A stretch of DNA of 64,000 nt from Littorina saxatilis. Taxonomy: Eukaryota; Mollusca; Gastropoda; Littorinimorpha; Littorinidae. The position numbers and the translations under genes were made by a program. Positions 39,505-51,732 of this stretch are shown here, in pieces; the first letter of the stretch is position 1; every line of letters starts with the position of its first letter. The notes beneath the pieces are model-generated. The model searched no databases. It saw only the letters and a program-made list of their open reading frames with translations, and had not been told where the DNA came from. Location of the stretch: contig NC_090246.1 of assembly GCF_037325665.1 (NCBI RefSeq), positions 92,363,280-92,427,279 of the forward strand. Reading direction: 5' to 3'.

Positions 39505-40161
39505 CATTGCATGTGATGGTCTGAAGTGTTAAGATATGGCAGTTCTTGCTTCACATACATTCACACAAAAAGCATACATACAGGCAAGAAAATGGCTTCC
39601 AACAATTCAGGTGGCACACTTCAGATTCAAACTGATATTCTCAGTGTAAAGGGTGACCACACAACAACCATGTCGGCCAGTTTTACTTTCTCATTATGAC
39701 CACTCCATTCATCCAACAGTTACAATTCAGTTTCATAAATAACTACATTCTTTTCTCCTACCATCCACAAGACAGCCTCACATTTGAGCTTGGCTGCCTT
39801 GTAGTGAGTGATGTAATAATGAAAGCAGTGTAATTTGTAAACAAAACGACCATTTGTTTTCCTGATGACAAAAGTTTGTGCTTCAGCCGGCCTTCAACTA
39901 CACATGAGCAAAATGATCTCAGGTATGGAACCTATCCTAAAAACATTAAATCTTAAAATATTATGCAACAAAACTATACAAAGTACAAGTAATACCCCTC
40001 ATTTACAAATCTCAAAATTAGACCAAAAAAAGGCTCTAGATAACAAAAATAAGGGACACACTGGCAGGATTTCCAATTTATTAGACACATCAGCTGCAGC
40101 TCCAAAAAGTTTCAGAAACAGCAAGACAAGCAAAAGCGAGATGCCCGCAAGTGCACACCGC

Positions 40162-41309
40162 CTACCAGTCGTCAAAACCAGGCATGGGGAAGGTGACAGC
40201 AAAGTCCTCCACTTTCTGCTTCAATGCCATGATTTTGGCCCGAACTGCGGGGTCTTCATCAATCTTGGCTTTGAACTCTTTGATAAGAGGCCCACAGCTG
40301 GAGTTTACTTCTTTTGTAATCACCATTGCTGGAATGAAAATGAAATGAACAAAGAATCAGTATGTGGAAATCACTGATTAATCAGGTTCAAACAAAATCC
40401 TGTACAGGTACTTCCTAACATGATTACTGAAGAAGCAGCAACCTAATCCATTGTTCAATGCCCTAAACATGGACTTGTTCAAAAATGTGTCATAAAACAT
40501 TCTCCACACTGAAAAGTATCACTGCAGACATTCTCTTTTGGCCATTATGTTTCCTTTTTCTAAATAAACTTTTAAACAATGTATATATTCTTGCACAAAA
40601 AAAGCCTGAATGTGGATGTACAAACATTTTTACACAATGCTACATTAAAACACAATTTGCTACACTGAATATTAAAAAAAATGTTAATTGCTACACTTGA
40701 GGTATCACACAGGTCAGGCAGGTCTGTATCGAGGTAAGTAAAGGAGGGAAGCCACTGACAGAGCCAATTTCTACCCCACACCTCCCCACTTCGTTTTCAA
40801 ATCCTGCAGGTACGGGCAACAGATTCTTTGCCAGGCACTTACCTTCATGGAAGAACTCAATGACTTTCTCCATGTCCCCCTCCATCAAGTTGCGCGATGT
40901 CAGAGCAGGTGTGCCCAATCGCAGTCCGCTGGGTTTCAGAGCTGACTTGTCACCTGGGCAGGTGTTCTTGTTGACGGCAATGCCAATTTCTTCCAGAACC
41001 TTCTCGGCACGAGCACCATCCACTTTCTGTGGCCTGAGGTCCACCAGGACCAAGTGAGTGTCTGTGCCACCTGGTAACAAAAAAACAGTTTCATGAAATG
41101 CTTCATTCTGTACGACACCCAATGTCAATAAGAAGCTACAACAGTGATCGCGCTTGGTATTTTTCAAACCGGTATGACGTCATGAGCTGGCTACAAGGCT
41201 CTCACGAAAATCGGTAAGCTTGCCAAGGCAACCAGTAAAAGACAAACAATGACTTACAAATACATTAAATCAATGTTTATCAATGTCAGTGATATGCGGA
41301 CGTTTTTTC

Positions 41310-41347
<38 letters not shown>

Positions 41348-41391
41348 AAAGCAACTGTCGCACAACTTGACAGTGACACATCAGCAGCCGC

Positions 41392-41467
<76 letters not shown>

Positions 41468-41969
41468 CCGAAATAAAATAGGAAAGCAAAAAGTAATCAC
41501 GCAACTGGAAGACTTACTCACTAGTTACTTACTGTTACAGTTTCACTTTCGCCTCACAATAATCAACTGTATGTAGACAAAGATCTAAGCTGGTGTGAGT
41601 ACGTGATTTCCCGGTATAATGCTATGTCGGCTATAGTTAGACGCCGTCCCTTATTGTCTTTCAGTTTCTCATAAACTGAAAGATTTTACGATGGAGCGGG
41701 AACCGAAAGAAATGGCGCGAAAAGTATGATGTCTGATGTCTGTGTGTGTAGATCTTTTTCTCGGCGACAAGAAAGATTTCTCCGCTCCCTGATCACCTAC
41801 ATTGCTCAAATAATCTGCTAGCAAATACTTTAGATCTGGCACAATCGTACTGAAAGACATTTCGGAGCTCGCCTTCTTGTTATTTTTGACGTCATGTTTG
41901 ACACCTTGACATCAAGTGTCATCAATGGAGACATAATCGCAACATTGTAGTGCTGTCACAACAAGCCAT

Positions 41970-42008
<39 letters not shown>

Positions 42009-42033
42009 TTTGTAATAAAGTTCTGAGTCTCTC

Positions 42034-42103
<70 letters not shown>

Positions 42104-45100
42104 CCTCGTACTGACAAACGAGTTTTGTAATTACTACTTTTTTTTTATCGGTCAAACCAAATAACAATCGGTACGTCTGACCGACATCCACTTTTTTTTT
42201 CGGTATTGGCGAATCTTAACCGGTAAAATACCGGAAATTACCGGTAAACGCGATCCCTGTACAAATAGATTTAGAAAAGTTCCACAAAAATGTGTGGCTT
42301 TTTTGTAGCTTAAATGGTTCACCAACATGGGATAATGGATGCCCTTCGTGATTTAGTCATACTATATAAATGTGTATTCAAGCTACATGATGGTAACGTA
42401 GATGACGGGCGCTTGAATTTCAACTCACGACAGAGCCAGACTCACAGGACAAATTTGCCAACATAGTAGGTATGACTGTAATCTATTTTAAACTGTTCAA
42501 TAAAATTATGCTATCACTACAATTAATCATAATTTTCAATTCCAACCAATGTTTTTCTTTTACCTGACACAATGGTGTAACCCCGATCAATCAGGGCCTT
42601 GGCCATGACCTTGGCATTGGCCACAACCTGCTGCTGATAGACCTTGAACTCTGGCGTCTTGGCCTGCTTCAAGGCCACAGCCACCGCTGCAATGCAACAA
42701 CACAACACTCTTATTCACCCACTTTTGTGTGCCAACAAAGCAAAATAATTATAGCATATCTTTGCAATCAAAAGCGAAAAGACAAAAACACATCATTATC
42801 TGCATAGCTCAAGGACATCGGTGTGAAGGCTTCAGCCATGAAAGCACATCTGTGATTATTTAATCACAAAAGGAACATTAGTTTAAATCATAACAAATTT
42901 AAATTTAATGGACAACACACGAAAAAGGAAAACTACCTAAACACAAAATAAGTTTTTAGTTGTTGTAGAACATCACATTCAGACCTTATTCTTTGCACTC
43001 TACAACTCTGGGCGGGGATATAGCTCAGTTGGTAGCGCGCTGGATTTGTATTCAGTTGGCCGCTGTCAGCGTGAGTTCGATCCCAGGTTCGGCGGAAATT
43101 TATTTCACAGAGTCAACTTTGTGTGCAGACTCTCTTCGGTGTCCGAACCTCCCCCGTGTACACTACATTGGGTGTGCACGTTAAAGATCCCACGATTGAC
43201 AAAAGGGTCTTTCCTGGCAAAATTGCTTAGGCACAGTTAATAATTGTCTACCTATACCCGTGTGACTTGGAATAATAGGCCGTGAAAGGTAAATATGCGC
43301 CGAAATGGCTGCAATCTACTGGCCGTATAAAATTTCATCTCACACGGCATCACTGCGGAGCGCCTAGAACTGTACCCACGGAATATGCGCGATATAAGAC
43401 TCATTGATTGATTGATTACTGACAAGAAATAACAGCACGAGAATATGCACTTCACTACTAATCAGAGATCTGAAACGGAGCACTCTGTCCTGCCACTGAC
43501 CTGCAATCTGATGATTGTGAGGCCCCCCCTGCAGCCCTGGGAACACGGCTTCGTTGATCTTCTTCTCCAGGTTGTACATCAGCTTGTCTCCGTTCTTCTG
43601 CACCCGTCGCACACCTGTACATCATTCAACATCTTTGTTTCAAGACCCGAAAAATAAAGTAAAAGTTAAAAAAATGTATGAAGGTCTCACATTAAGTATC
43701 GCCACAAAATTCAATGGAGAAACAGAGCCATGGAAATGTATTGTTTCCTTCACAATCTATTCCAGTTTTCTGAGAATTCTCCAATTATCTTTCTTGAAAA
43801 CAGCTCTGGATGGGGGAGGGGGTGCCAAAAAGACAAACATTTACTGCATTGAATATAACAATCAGTAAAGAAACCAAACACACACAAAGAAATATCCAAG
43901 GCAGATTAAGGTTCTGTCTTAGCTTTCTTCAAAACTGCACCAAACTGCACGTTCACAAAAGCCTCCCAACTTCCGGCAGAAGAACTAATCAGGAAAAGGA
44001 GATGGGGATGGATTGGACACACCCTCCGCAAACCATCAACCAACATCACCAGACAAGCGCTGAGGTGGAACCCCCAGGGCAAGCGAAAGAGAGGCCGTCC
44101 AAGAAACACCTGGCGACGCGACCTGGAGGCCGACACCAGAAAGATGGGCTACACCTGGAGTCAGATAGAAAAGATGGCCCAGGACAGAGGACTCTGGAGA
44201 GCTGTTGTTGGCGGCCCATACCCTGACAGGAGTGACGGGCATTGAGAGAGAGACAAAAGCCTCATCAGGTTTTCTCCAGTTCACCTTTTCTGAAGAAGAT
44301 CATGCCAGAGCGTGGTCCTCGCAGAGTCTTGTGGGTGGTGGTGGTGACGATGTCACAGTACTCGAAGGGGCTGGGGACAACGCCGGCAGCCACCAGACCG
44401 CTGATGTGGGCCATGTCCGCCAGCAGGTAGGCGTCGACATCATCCGCTATCTGCCTGAATCGCTTGTAGTCCAAGTTGCGCGAGTAACAGCTTACACCTG
44501 CAAAGGAAGAGATTTCCAATTCAAATGAGAATGAACAAAAGCGAACTTCATGGAAACAGGGTTGAGCAGCCTTACAAAAATGCCTGTCACACACTGAACT
44601 GTTCTTATGTTACATAATTTACACATTTTAGTATGCATTGGAAGTGTAAATCAGGGAACAAAACACTGAATTCTGACGGAGATCTTCCCCTTGGTCAACA
44701 CATTATCTGCATAAAACAATACAAATTACATGTAATCAAAACAATAGGACACAAGTCAAACACAAAGTTTGACGTCACTGTCAATCCAGAGAGTGAGAGT
44801 CTCTAAAAGTAAAAAGGCACTTGGAAAGGGAGAAAAACAGAGAAAGGGATCAAAATCCAACACACCAGCAACGATCATCTTTGGCAAGAAGAGCTTTGAG
44901 TTTTCCTCCAGCTTGTCGTAGTCGATCAAGCCAGTGGCGGGATCCAGCTTGTAGGGGAACGACTCGAAGAACACAGATGTGGCCGACACCTTCTTCTGCT
45001 GCGTCATGAAGCCATGAGAAAGATGGCCGCCGTCGGGCAAATACAGTCCCATGATACGCCCATGAGGCTCCACAATGGCTGTGTAGACGGCAAAGTTTGC

Positions 45101-47224
45101 CGGAGACCCAGAGTGAGGCTGTACGTTGACGCCCCATTCCTCCGGATTCAGGCCATACGCCTCCAGCGCCCTCTGCTGACAGAGCCGTTCCACCTTGTCG
45201 ATAATCTCATTGCCACCATAGTATCTGAAAAACAAGGGGATTTAACGTACTGAGCCATGAACTTTACCCGTTTCAGTTGTGATACTGACTTACTAAAAAA
45301 TGAAGTTTATTGTATATTATCAATAGAAAACAAGAAGGGCAAAGCCCATACGACTCACATGCTTGACCTTGACCTTTACCTTCAGGGTCAAGGTCAAATA
45401 ACTAAACCTAGCAATGACATACACTAAGAACTGCTTTACACATTTTTCCTACCAAAATACATGTGACCTTGACCCAAGGTCATGCAACACAAAGCTGTTA
45501 ATTCAAGACATAGGAAGTACAATGGTGCTTATTGGCTCTTTCTACCATGAGATAGGGTCACTTTTAGTGGTTCACTACCTTATTTTGGTCACATTTCATA
45601 AGGCCTAAAAATAAAATAGGTGTGGTTACGGTAACCCGACCTACCCTATTTTTAGGGGCCGATCCTATAACTTTTTATTACATTTGTCAAAAAACAAAAA
45701 AACAAAAAAAACAAAAAAACCGAGTGCAAAAAACGCAATGAAAGCGAAAGCGCCCGTGTCGCACACTTATTTCCCTGTCAAGTAGGTTTAATTTGTACAC
45801 ATTAGAAAAAAAAGTTTAAAAAAAAAAAAGTGATTGCCTACCTACCTACCCTATTTTTTTTGGCTTGTTACCGTAACCACACCTATTTTTTTTTTGGGCC
45901 TAAGGGTCAAAGTGACCTTGACCTTGATCATATGTGACCAAATGTGTCTCATGATGAAAGCATAACATGTGCCCCACATGATTTTTAAGTTTGAAACAGT
46001 TATCTTCCATAGTTCAGGGTCAAGGTCACTTCAAAATATGTATACAATCCAACTTTGAAGAGCTCCTGTGACCTTGACCTTGAAGCAAGGTAAACCAAAC
46101 TGGTATCAAAAGATGGGGCTTACTTTGCCCTATATATCATATATAGATGAGGTATTGAATCTCAAAAACTTCAGAGAAAATGGGAAAAATGGGAAAAATA
46201 GCTGTTTTTTAGACAACATTTATGGCCCCTGCGACCTTGACGCAAGGTCAAGATGCTATGTATGTTTTTTGGGGCCTTGTCATCATACACCATCTTGCCA
46301 AATTTGGTACTGATAGACTGAATAGTGTCCAAGAAATATCCAACGTTAAAGTTTTCCGGACGGACGACTCGGGTGAGTACATAGACTCACTTTTGCTTCG
46401 CATGTGAGTCAAAAACCCATCTGCAGCACTTACCAGGTCAAACATTGTACTTAATTTTCATGTCAATCTATATCATCTCATCATGGTGGCTAAAATATCT
46501 TCAAACTATCCACATTTACATTTCAAAATTTGCTCAAACTTTATAATGCTTTGTTTTTTTTAACTTTGTTCATCTTACCACAGTCACTTCGTTGTTTAGC
46601 TTTTAAAATGTGAAATAATTTATCTAGTTGATGCATTTCCCATTTAAGTAGTGAGAAGTAGAATACTTCAATGTCTACAACAGCTTTTCCAGAGTACAGT
46701 GGAACCCCTCTTGTGAGATCACCCCTGTTTCAAGACCCTAGTTTTCAATATATTTTCTTTTATTAATAACATCTGTAAATAATATATCTCATCTGTAAAC
46801 TTACCACCATTTTTATTTGGACACCTTCCCTTGTAAGATATGATTTTTCAGGCATTTTTAGGTCTTACTTTTTCTTCGTCTTTGTTCTTGGGCTGAACCT
46901 CCCACGTTCACTCATGTTTCTGCGCGAGTGGGTTTTTACCCCGCCATTCAGGCAGCCCTTTTTTGTCTTACAAGGGGAGGTCCACTGTAATTAAAATCAA
47001 CCATGTGGGGGACTGCCCTCTCACCTTTGCCCTGGCTGCCCCTCAGAGTACTTGTTGTTGAGACAGGACCCCAGAGCCTGCAGTGTGGATTTGCTGGCAA
47101 AATTCTCTGACGCAATCATCTCCAGCCCCTTGCGCTGTCGGTCCTTCTCAGCGCGAATGAGACCGTACATCTCCGGGTCATCCATCTGGATGTCATCCTG
47201 CAGCCAGAATCTGTCGCCAGCCAT
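40162..47224 (-). CDS. SHMT1: Serine hydroxymethyltransferase, cytosolic type
   Basis: This PLP enzyme converts serine and tetrahydrofolate to glycine and 5,10-methylenetetrahydrofolate. Seven coding exons join in phase on the minus strand: 47224-47025, 45224-44866, 44497-44285, 43614-43501, 42686-42564, 41070-40843 and 40328-40162, giving 467 residues (human SHMT1 483). Landmarks in order: [64 protein letters not shown], the PLP-lysine motif [11 protein letters not shown] (Lys about 243), [32 protein letters not shown] and the end FPMPGFDDW. An in-frame stop precedes the Met within the exon, so this transcript has no mitochondrial presequence. Oddities: Gln replaces the common Tyr in EGxPGQR, and Tyr replaces Asp in GLxLPDGGH. 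A second, mitochondrial isoform from another first exon cannot be excluded. The name SHMT1 is by analogy, as the SHMT1/SHMT2 split cannot be judged here. Confidence 0.95.
41142..42259. mobile_element. hAT-like MITE with simple-repeat interior (SHMT intron)
   Basis: The left end CAGTGATCGCG and the inverted right end CGCGATCCCTG face each other. TACAA lies directly outside both. The interior holds poly-C (41311-41345), (GA)n (41396-41464) and (TC)n (41975-42006, 42027-42100), with several ACCGGTA-type words near the right end. No coding potential was seen. Confidence 0.5.
43011..43418 (+). repeat. tRNA-derived SINE (family S1), second copy
   Basis: The head GGCGGGGATATAGCTCAG, the B box GAGTTCGATCCC and the (ATTG)n tail are nearly identical to 24983-25391. 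It lies in the SHMT intron between 42687 and 43500. Confidence 0.93.
43960..44245 (+). mobile_element. LINE fragment: C-terminus of a non-LTR reverse transcriptase
   Basis: The plus-strand frame reads [74 protein letters not shown], to a stop at 44243. RRWxWIGHxLR, [15 protein letters not shown] and AQDRxxWR are hallmarks of the C-terminus of many invertebrate LINE ORF2 proteins. The rest of the element is missing (5' truncation). It lies in an SHMT intron. Confidence 0.85.
45331..46410. mobile_element. Repeat family C with AAGGTCA half-sites, split by a MITE
   Basis: The ends are AAGAAGGGCAAAGCCCATACG with CGACTCACATGC and the inverse GCATGTGAGTC at about 46400-46410. Between them are many TGACCTTGACC / TCAAGGTCA words. 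MITE family A copy 5 is inserted at 45599-45902. It lies in the SHMT intron after the first coding exon. Confidence 0.7.
45599..45902 (+). mobile_element. MITE family A, copy 5, nested in family C
   Basis: AAGGCCTAAAAATAAAATAGG...GTTACGGTAACCC at left and CCGTAACCACACC...GGGCCTAA at right. Confidence 0.87.
46695..46989. mobile_element. MITE family I, copy with nested SINE
   Basis: The ends are TACAGTGGAACCCC and GGTCCACTGTA. A truncated SINE (46869-46974) sits inside, flanked by GTCTTAC on both sides (46862-46868 and 46975-46981). Confidence 0.75.
46869..46974 (-). repeat. Truncated SINE (family S3)
   Basis: The minus-strand end has AAGAA-type tail sequence. The body includes CACGTTCACTCATG (plus strand), shared with 47616-47747 and the remnant near 12700. 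It is flanked by a 7-bp target duplication. Confidence 0.72.
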
Positions 47225-47293
47225 TTTGTGTGATGGAGTTCAGCTCACAACCAAAAGTTCTGAAAAATACAGACATTCATCAGGTTCTGCTTA

Positions 47294-47525
47294 TAAGGCC
47301 AAAAAAAAAAAAAAAAGGTCTGTTTACGGTAACCCGACCGACCCTATTTTTTTCGCGCGACCCTAGACTTTTTTTTGGCATTTGGGGGGAAAAAAAAAAA
47401 AAAGCAAAACAACGTAAAAATATGGGGTTTTTTGAGAATTAAAAAAAAAAAAAAAAAAAAAAGACCTACCGACCCTATTTTTTTGGCCTATGTTACCGTA
47501 AACAGACCTTTTTTTTTTGGCCTAA
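47294..47525 (+). mobile_element. MITE family A', variant copy 1
   Basis: AAGGCC, a long A-run, GTCTGTTTACGGTAACCCG at left; CCGTAAACAGACC, a T-run and GGCCTAA at right. The ends resemble family A with a changed core. It lies just upstream of the SHMT first coding exon. Confidence 0.8.
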
Positions 47526-47615
47526 ATAAAATTAAAAAAATTGTCTGGCACATGAAAATGAAAAAGACGTGTGCCCTTATTCATACTATTAGTATTACTA
47601 CAGTCAAACCTGTCT

Positions 47616-47747
47616 TCTTCTTCTTCTTAGTTTGTTCATGGGCTTAGACTCCCACGTTCACTCATGTTTTTTGCACGAGTGGAATTTGTACGTGTATGAC
47701 CGTTTTTACCCCGCCATTTAGGCAGCCATACGCCGATTTCGGGGGAC
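47616..47747 (-). repeat. Truncated SINE (family S3) with 9-bp TSD
   Basis: The tail (AAG)n is at 47616; the body contains CACGTTCACTCATG and CCCGCCATTTAGGCAGCC. AACCTGTCT flanks both sides (47607-47615 and 47748-47756). It is inserted into an older MITE-like sequence (about 47600-47890). Confidence 0.85.
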
Positions 47748-48179
47748 AACCTGTCTATTACGGCCACCTTAGAGGCCCACCAAATGTGGTTGTTACAGAC
47801 AAGCGGTCGCTATTGAAAGGTAAATTATAAACAAATAAAGCTAGTCAGGCGGTTGTTATGGAGAGGTTGTCCCTAGGGCAGGTTTTACCTTCTAGTTCTA
47901 ACCACAAGTACAGTAGGTAAATGCAGTGAACAATCAGACCATAACATTTGCACATACATGTATTAAACCCAAAACTCCTGTCTTTCAGTCCTCTGTTTTT
48001 ATTTGTTTCCAATAACAGAATTAGGATCCTACTGCCTGAAATGTGTCAAGGACTAGAGTTGAATACAGCATCTAATGGCCAGAGAGACATCAATGAACTT
48101 TCAAGTCATCGTACCCTCCCCTGACATCAGCACTGATAAACTATTACATAACAGCAACACAGCTAAGGCCACACACAAA

Positions 48180-48714
48180 CAAGAAGAGCAAACGCTCGAT
48201 CGAGTCACTTTCGCAGTTCTGAATATTATATGAGGCATCAGATGGACAGGAAGAAATTGCTATTCACAACACAATGAGTCACGTTCACATAAAATTTGAG
48301 CCCGGTCACTTTTATAGTTTCCGAGAAAAGCCCAACGTTAAGTTGTGTGTTGCCGAACAGAAAAGGCTTGTTATCTCCCTTGTTTTTCTGATAACGTTCG
48401 TAAAAGGCTACAGATGTAAATACTTTGATGTAAAGAATAATCCTACAAAGTTTCAATCACATCCGATGAACTTTGTCAAAGATATAAAATGTCTAATTTT
48501 TCCTTTGACGCTGACCTGTGACCTTGAAAAAGGTCAAAGGTCAACGAAACCATCGTTAAAGTGTAGAGGTCATTGGAGGTCACGACTAAACAAAATATGA
48601 GCCCGATCGCTTTGATAGTTTCCGAGAAAAGTCCAACGTTAAGGTGGTGTCTACGGACGGCCGGACAGACTAACACTGACCGATTACATAGAGTCACTTT
48701 TTCTCAAGTGACTC
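48180..48714 (+). mobile_element. Repeat family B, copy 4 (shorter variant)
   Basis: AAGAAGAGCAAACGCTCGAT at left and TTCTCAAGTGACTC at right. It has one DR1 module (48516-48545) instead of two and a reduced GGCCGG run. It is directly followed by a family A' MITE. Confidence 0.87.
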
Positions 48715-48718
48715 AAAA

Positions 48719-48953
48719 AATAGTCTGTTTACGGTATCCCGACCGACCCATTTCTTCGCGCGACCCTAGACTTTTTTTGGCATTTGGGAGAAAAAGAAAA
48801 AAAAAAGAAAATTTTTTAAAAAAAAGTTTGTTTTTTTGGCAAAATAACTTAAAAATATGTTTTTTTGGAGGGGAAAAAAAATCCCGACCTACCGACCCTA
48901 TTTTCTTTGCCTATGTTACCGGTAATCAGATTTTAAAAAAAAATTTGGCCTAA
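48719..48953 (+). mobile_element. MITE family A', variant copy 2
   Basis: AATAGTCTGTTTACGGTATCC at left and TTACCGGTAATCAGA...TTTGGCCTAA at right, abutting family B copy 4. Confidence 0.7.
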
Positions 48954-50450
48954 TACTAGTCCATAGGTCAATTTAGCCAATGAAGAGTGACCTTACTAGC
49001 TACATGTACTTACAAAATATTTATACATGTATGTACAATAATTGACAATCTTGTCATTCATTCTCTATAGAAAGAAATTAAACAAAGACTGCATGAAGTG
49101 CACAAAGTAAACTATTAACAACAAATGTTAAAAGAATGTGGCAGGACCAACATGTCCAACTCTTACGCTCATTCTCTTTTCGACCCAAACCAGAACCCTA
49201 CTTGAGCAATCGGAGAAGAATACATTAGTTTTAAAACTTTTTTCCAAAAAGATATATCATGAACATCCTCATTTGAGTTGTCTACGCAAGATGAGACAGA
49301 GTGTGAATGTAGAGCACTGAAGAGTGACTGAAGCTACATATGAAATATGTGTTTCTGTTTGTTCAAAAGTTGTGTCTGTTCGCACCTGCACACTATGAAA
49401 ATGAGCAACATGCTGACACTCAAAATTTCACTCATTTGAAATGAGACGTGAATGCAGTGCAAAAAAGGTCATTGAGAGTGATACAATTACACACGATGAT
49501 GTAGACACAGAGGGTCTTTTCTCAGGGGGTTTGGGTAATTTGCATAGGTTGATGCAAAAGAAGACCTATTTTGCATAGCAATATTGCACATGAAAAATGC
49601 AAATTTTGCAATGAGCACGCTTGTTTTTGAAAGCAAATTGAACACAACTGGAGAATTTTTTTTTTTTACTTATTCATTCTAACAAGACTTGGTGATAGGA
49701 ATAAGTATCATTCTCTTCAAGTCAATCTCAAGCCTCTTCCCTGTGAACTAAAAAACAAGAGTAATGAACGATCAGTCTGGTTACAATATAGATCATATGT
49801 ATGATATAGTAAATAAATGCTGCCCGCTGATCATTCTTTCAACCCTCTAATTATTCTATCTGCAGTGCATCTTGAAGTTGAAGGTTATTGATATTTAGAG
49901 AACACGTACCCACTGTCTAATTAACACAGCCAATTTTCATCAGTTCAATCATGAGATGTGGCAGCTGTGGCTTACAATGTTATGCTGTCTTCACACTAAG
50001 ACTTAGCTGTAATAACTAAGGAACAGAGTGTAGATATTGACAGCAAAACAGAACAAAAGCATGGTTGGGTTGTGTACAGGCAAGCTAGGGTGCAATTATG
50101 TTTGTGGGCTGACAACTATGTACACCTGATAAATACAAAAAATTAAATTAAAAAAAAATCAGCAGGTTATTCTGTGTGTGGATAGATCATAGATCCCTCT
50201 ATTACAATTAGTATTATTAGTATTAAATTTAAGGAACGGCTGACAACTACTGACTGCATATTCGCGTTCACATAACACATTAGTAATAAACAAAGTCACT
50301 ATTTCAAAACCCATTACAACATTTTTACTGATAAGTTTTTAATGTTTACCGCACCTTGACCCCGATCGAGTAACAACCGCGTGTTGATAAAACTTGCGGA
50401 AACAAACAGAATGATCTGGTTGTATAGTGATAACACTCAGAATGACATCC
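48954..50450. other. Upstream SHMT region, no gene seen
   Basis: AT-rich unique sequence, presumably SHMT 5' intron. No recognisable protein or repeat family. Confidence 0.45.
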
Positions 50451-50451
50451 T

Positions 50452-50999
50452 TCTTCTTCTTCTTAGTGATAGGTAGCCAACATCAGCATGGTGATGAATC
50501 TGCTACGCTTGGGTGATGGTGGTTCCGGTCTATTGCTTGGTCAGGGGTGAAGTTCAGGGGGGGGGGGGGGGGAGGTTGGGGGTAGGGGGGGGGGATGATG
50601 GGTCAGTGGAGAGTTGCCAGCCTGGCCTGAAAGGATGCCAGGGATGGCGCTGTGGCAGTTTCTACAGGCAGGCGGTTCCACTCTGGAATGGTGCGCGGGA
50701 AGAATGTTTTCTGCCTGTAGGCTGTCCTAGAGTGGGGGATTTCGTAGGACAGAGCGTTGGTCTGTCTGGTCGTGCACTTGGGTGGGCTTGGCTTTGGTGC
50801 GAGGTTGCTCTTCACTGCGACAAGGTCGTGGTGGACTTTGTAGAAGGTTGTTAGTCTCGCTCGCCTCCGTCTGCTCTCAAGCGTAGGCCACTCAAGGTCT
50901 TCGAGCATGTTGTTGACGCTGGAGGTTTGGCGGAAGCGATGCGACACCCATCTGGCTGCTCTTCTTTGGACCTTTTCGAGAGAGGCACTGTCTTAGACA
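50452..50999 (-). mobile_element. LINE fragment: C-terminus of a Jockey/CR1-type reverse transcriptase
   Basis: The minus-strand frame reads ASLEKVQRRAARWVSHRF, NMLEDLEWPTLESRRRRARL, TTFYKVHHDLVAV, then KTFFPRTIPEWNRLPVE, TATAPSLASFQARLATL, with a stop near 50603. LEKVQRRAARW and FFPRTxxxWNxLPxxxxxAxSxxxF are standard for LINE ORF2 C-termini. G-runs and an (AAG)n-like tail follow on the minus strand, ending near 50452. It is 5'-truncated. Confidence 0.88.
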
Positions 51000-51296
51000 T
51001 AGACTAGATCTAGTGTGTTTAATTCTTCCTCTCTGCATCCCTTCAAACCCACTTAAAAAATGTCTTTGTTTTCATTTTTTTCTTTCTTTACACGTGATAA
51101 TCACGAACGCTGATTTTAGGCGCGGAATCGCCTCTGAATCTGATACGCGCGCTCGTGCTTTCTCCCGAAAAGCAGACGACAAATGCTGGAAAAGGCTCCA
51201 GTCACATTTGATCACAGTGACCCGCAGCGTGCTAAGTATGCCTTGACCGCGAGGAAGTTGGTAAACAAACAGTCGCACGGTCATTAGATAACTCAC

Positions 51297-51380
51297 CTGT
51301 ACCGTCGGCACGTGGAAACGTACTCTGATCGTTCCGTGGAGAGAAAGACGGCCGTCGTGGAGTCCGATTTGCCTATATCA
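51297..51380 (-). other. Candidate non-coding first exon of SHMT
   Basis: The minus strand has a strong donor (GGTACAG|gtgagt, at 51296) after a GC-rich stretch with GCCGACGG. The SHMT start exon (47224) has a clear acceptor 39 nt before its ATG (exon edge 47263), so an upstream 5' UTR exon must exist. This is the best candidate seen; the exon's upper end is a guess. Confidence 0.4.
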
Positions 51381-51732
51381 ACCTTTTGACGAATGAAAAT
51401 CCCTCTTGCAGATTGTGCAGTGCATTGAACCAATCATTTCTGAGCTAAGAAAATACTGGTTTATGCAAATCATGGGAGATAACTGCGTTCTTCGAATCAG
51501 AGAAAAAGGATTTGAGTAGTTTAGTCCCCTTGAACTTCTGCCTTGAAGACCCTTGCAGTTTCGTGCTTTGCGAAGTCGAACCGTTTGAGCTTGGAATTTG
51601 AGTTCTCTCATGCAACCCATTTAGTACAAAATTAGTCATTGTGTAAGTATGATGATTGATGATGAAAAACGATTGTGAGCATGTCAGTTGTACATGACAA
51701 ACCTAAAAAAAATCCAAAATGAGATGTGACTC

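Noticed and set aside
43011-43090. tRNA gene
   Set aside because: A and B boxes are present but the cloverleaf stems do not pair fully, and the sequence continues into a 410-bp SINE body that is repeated at 24983-25391.
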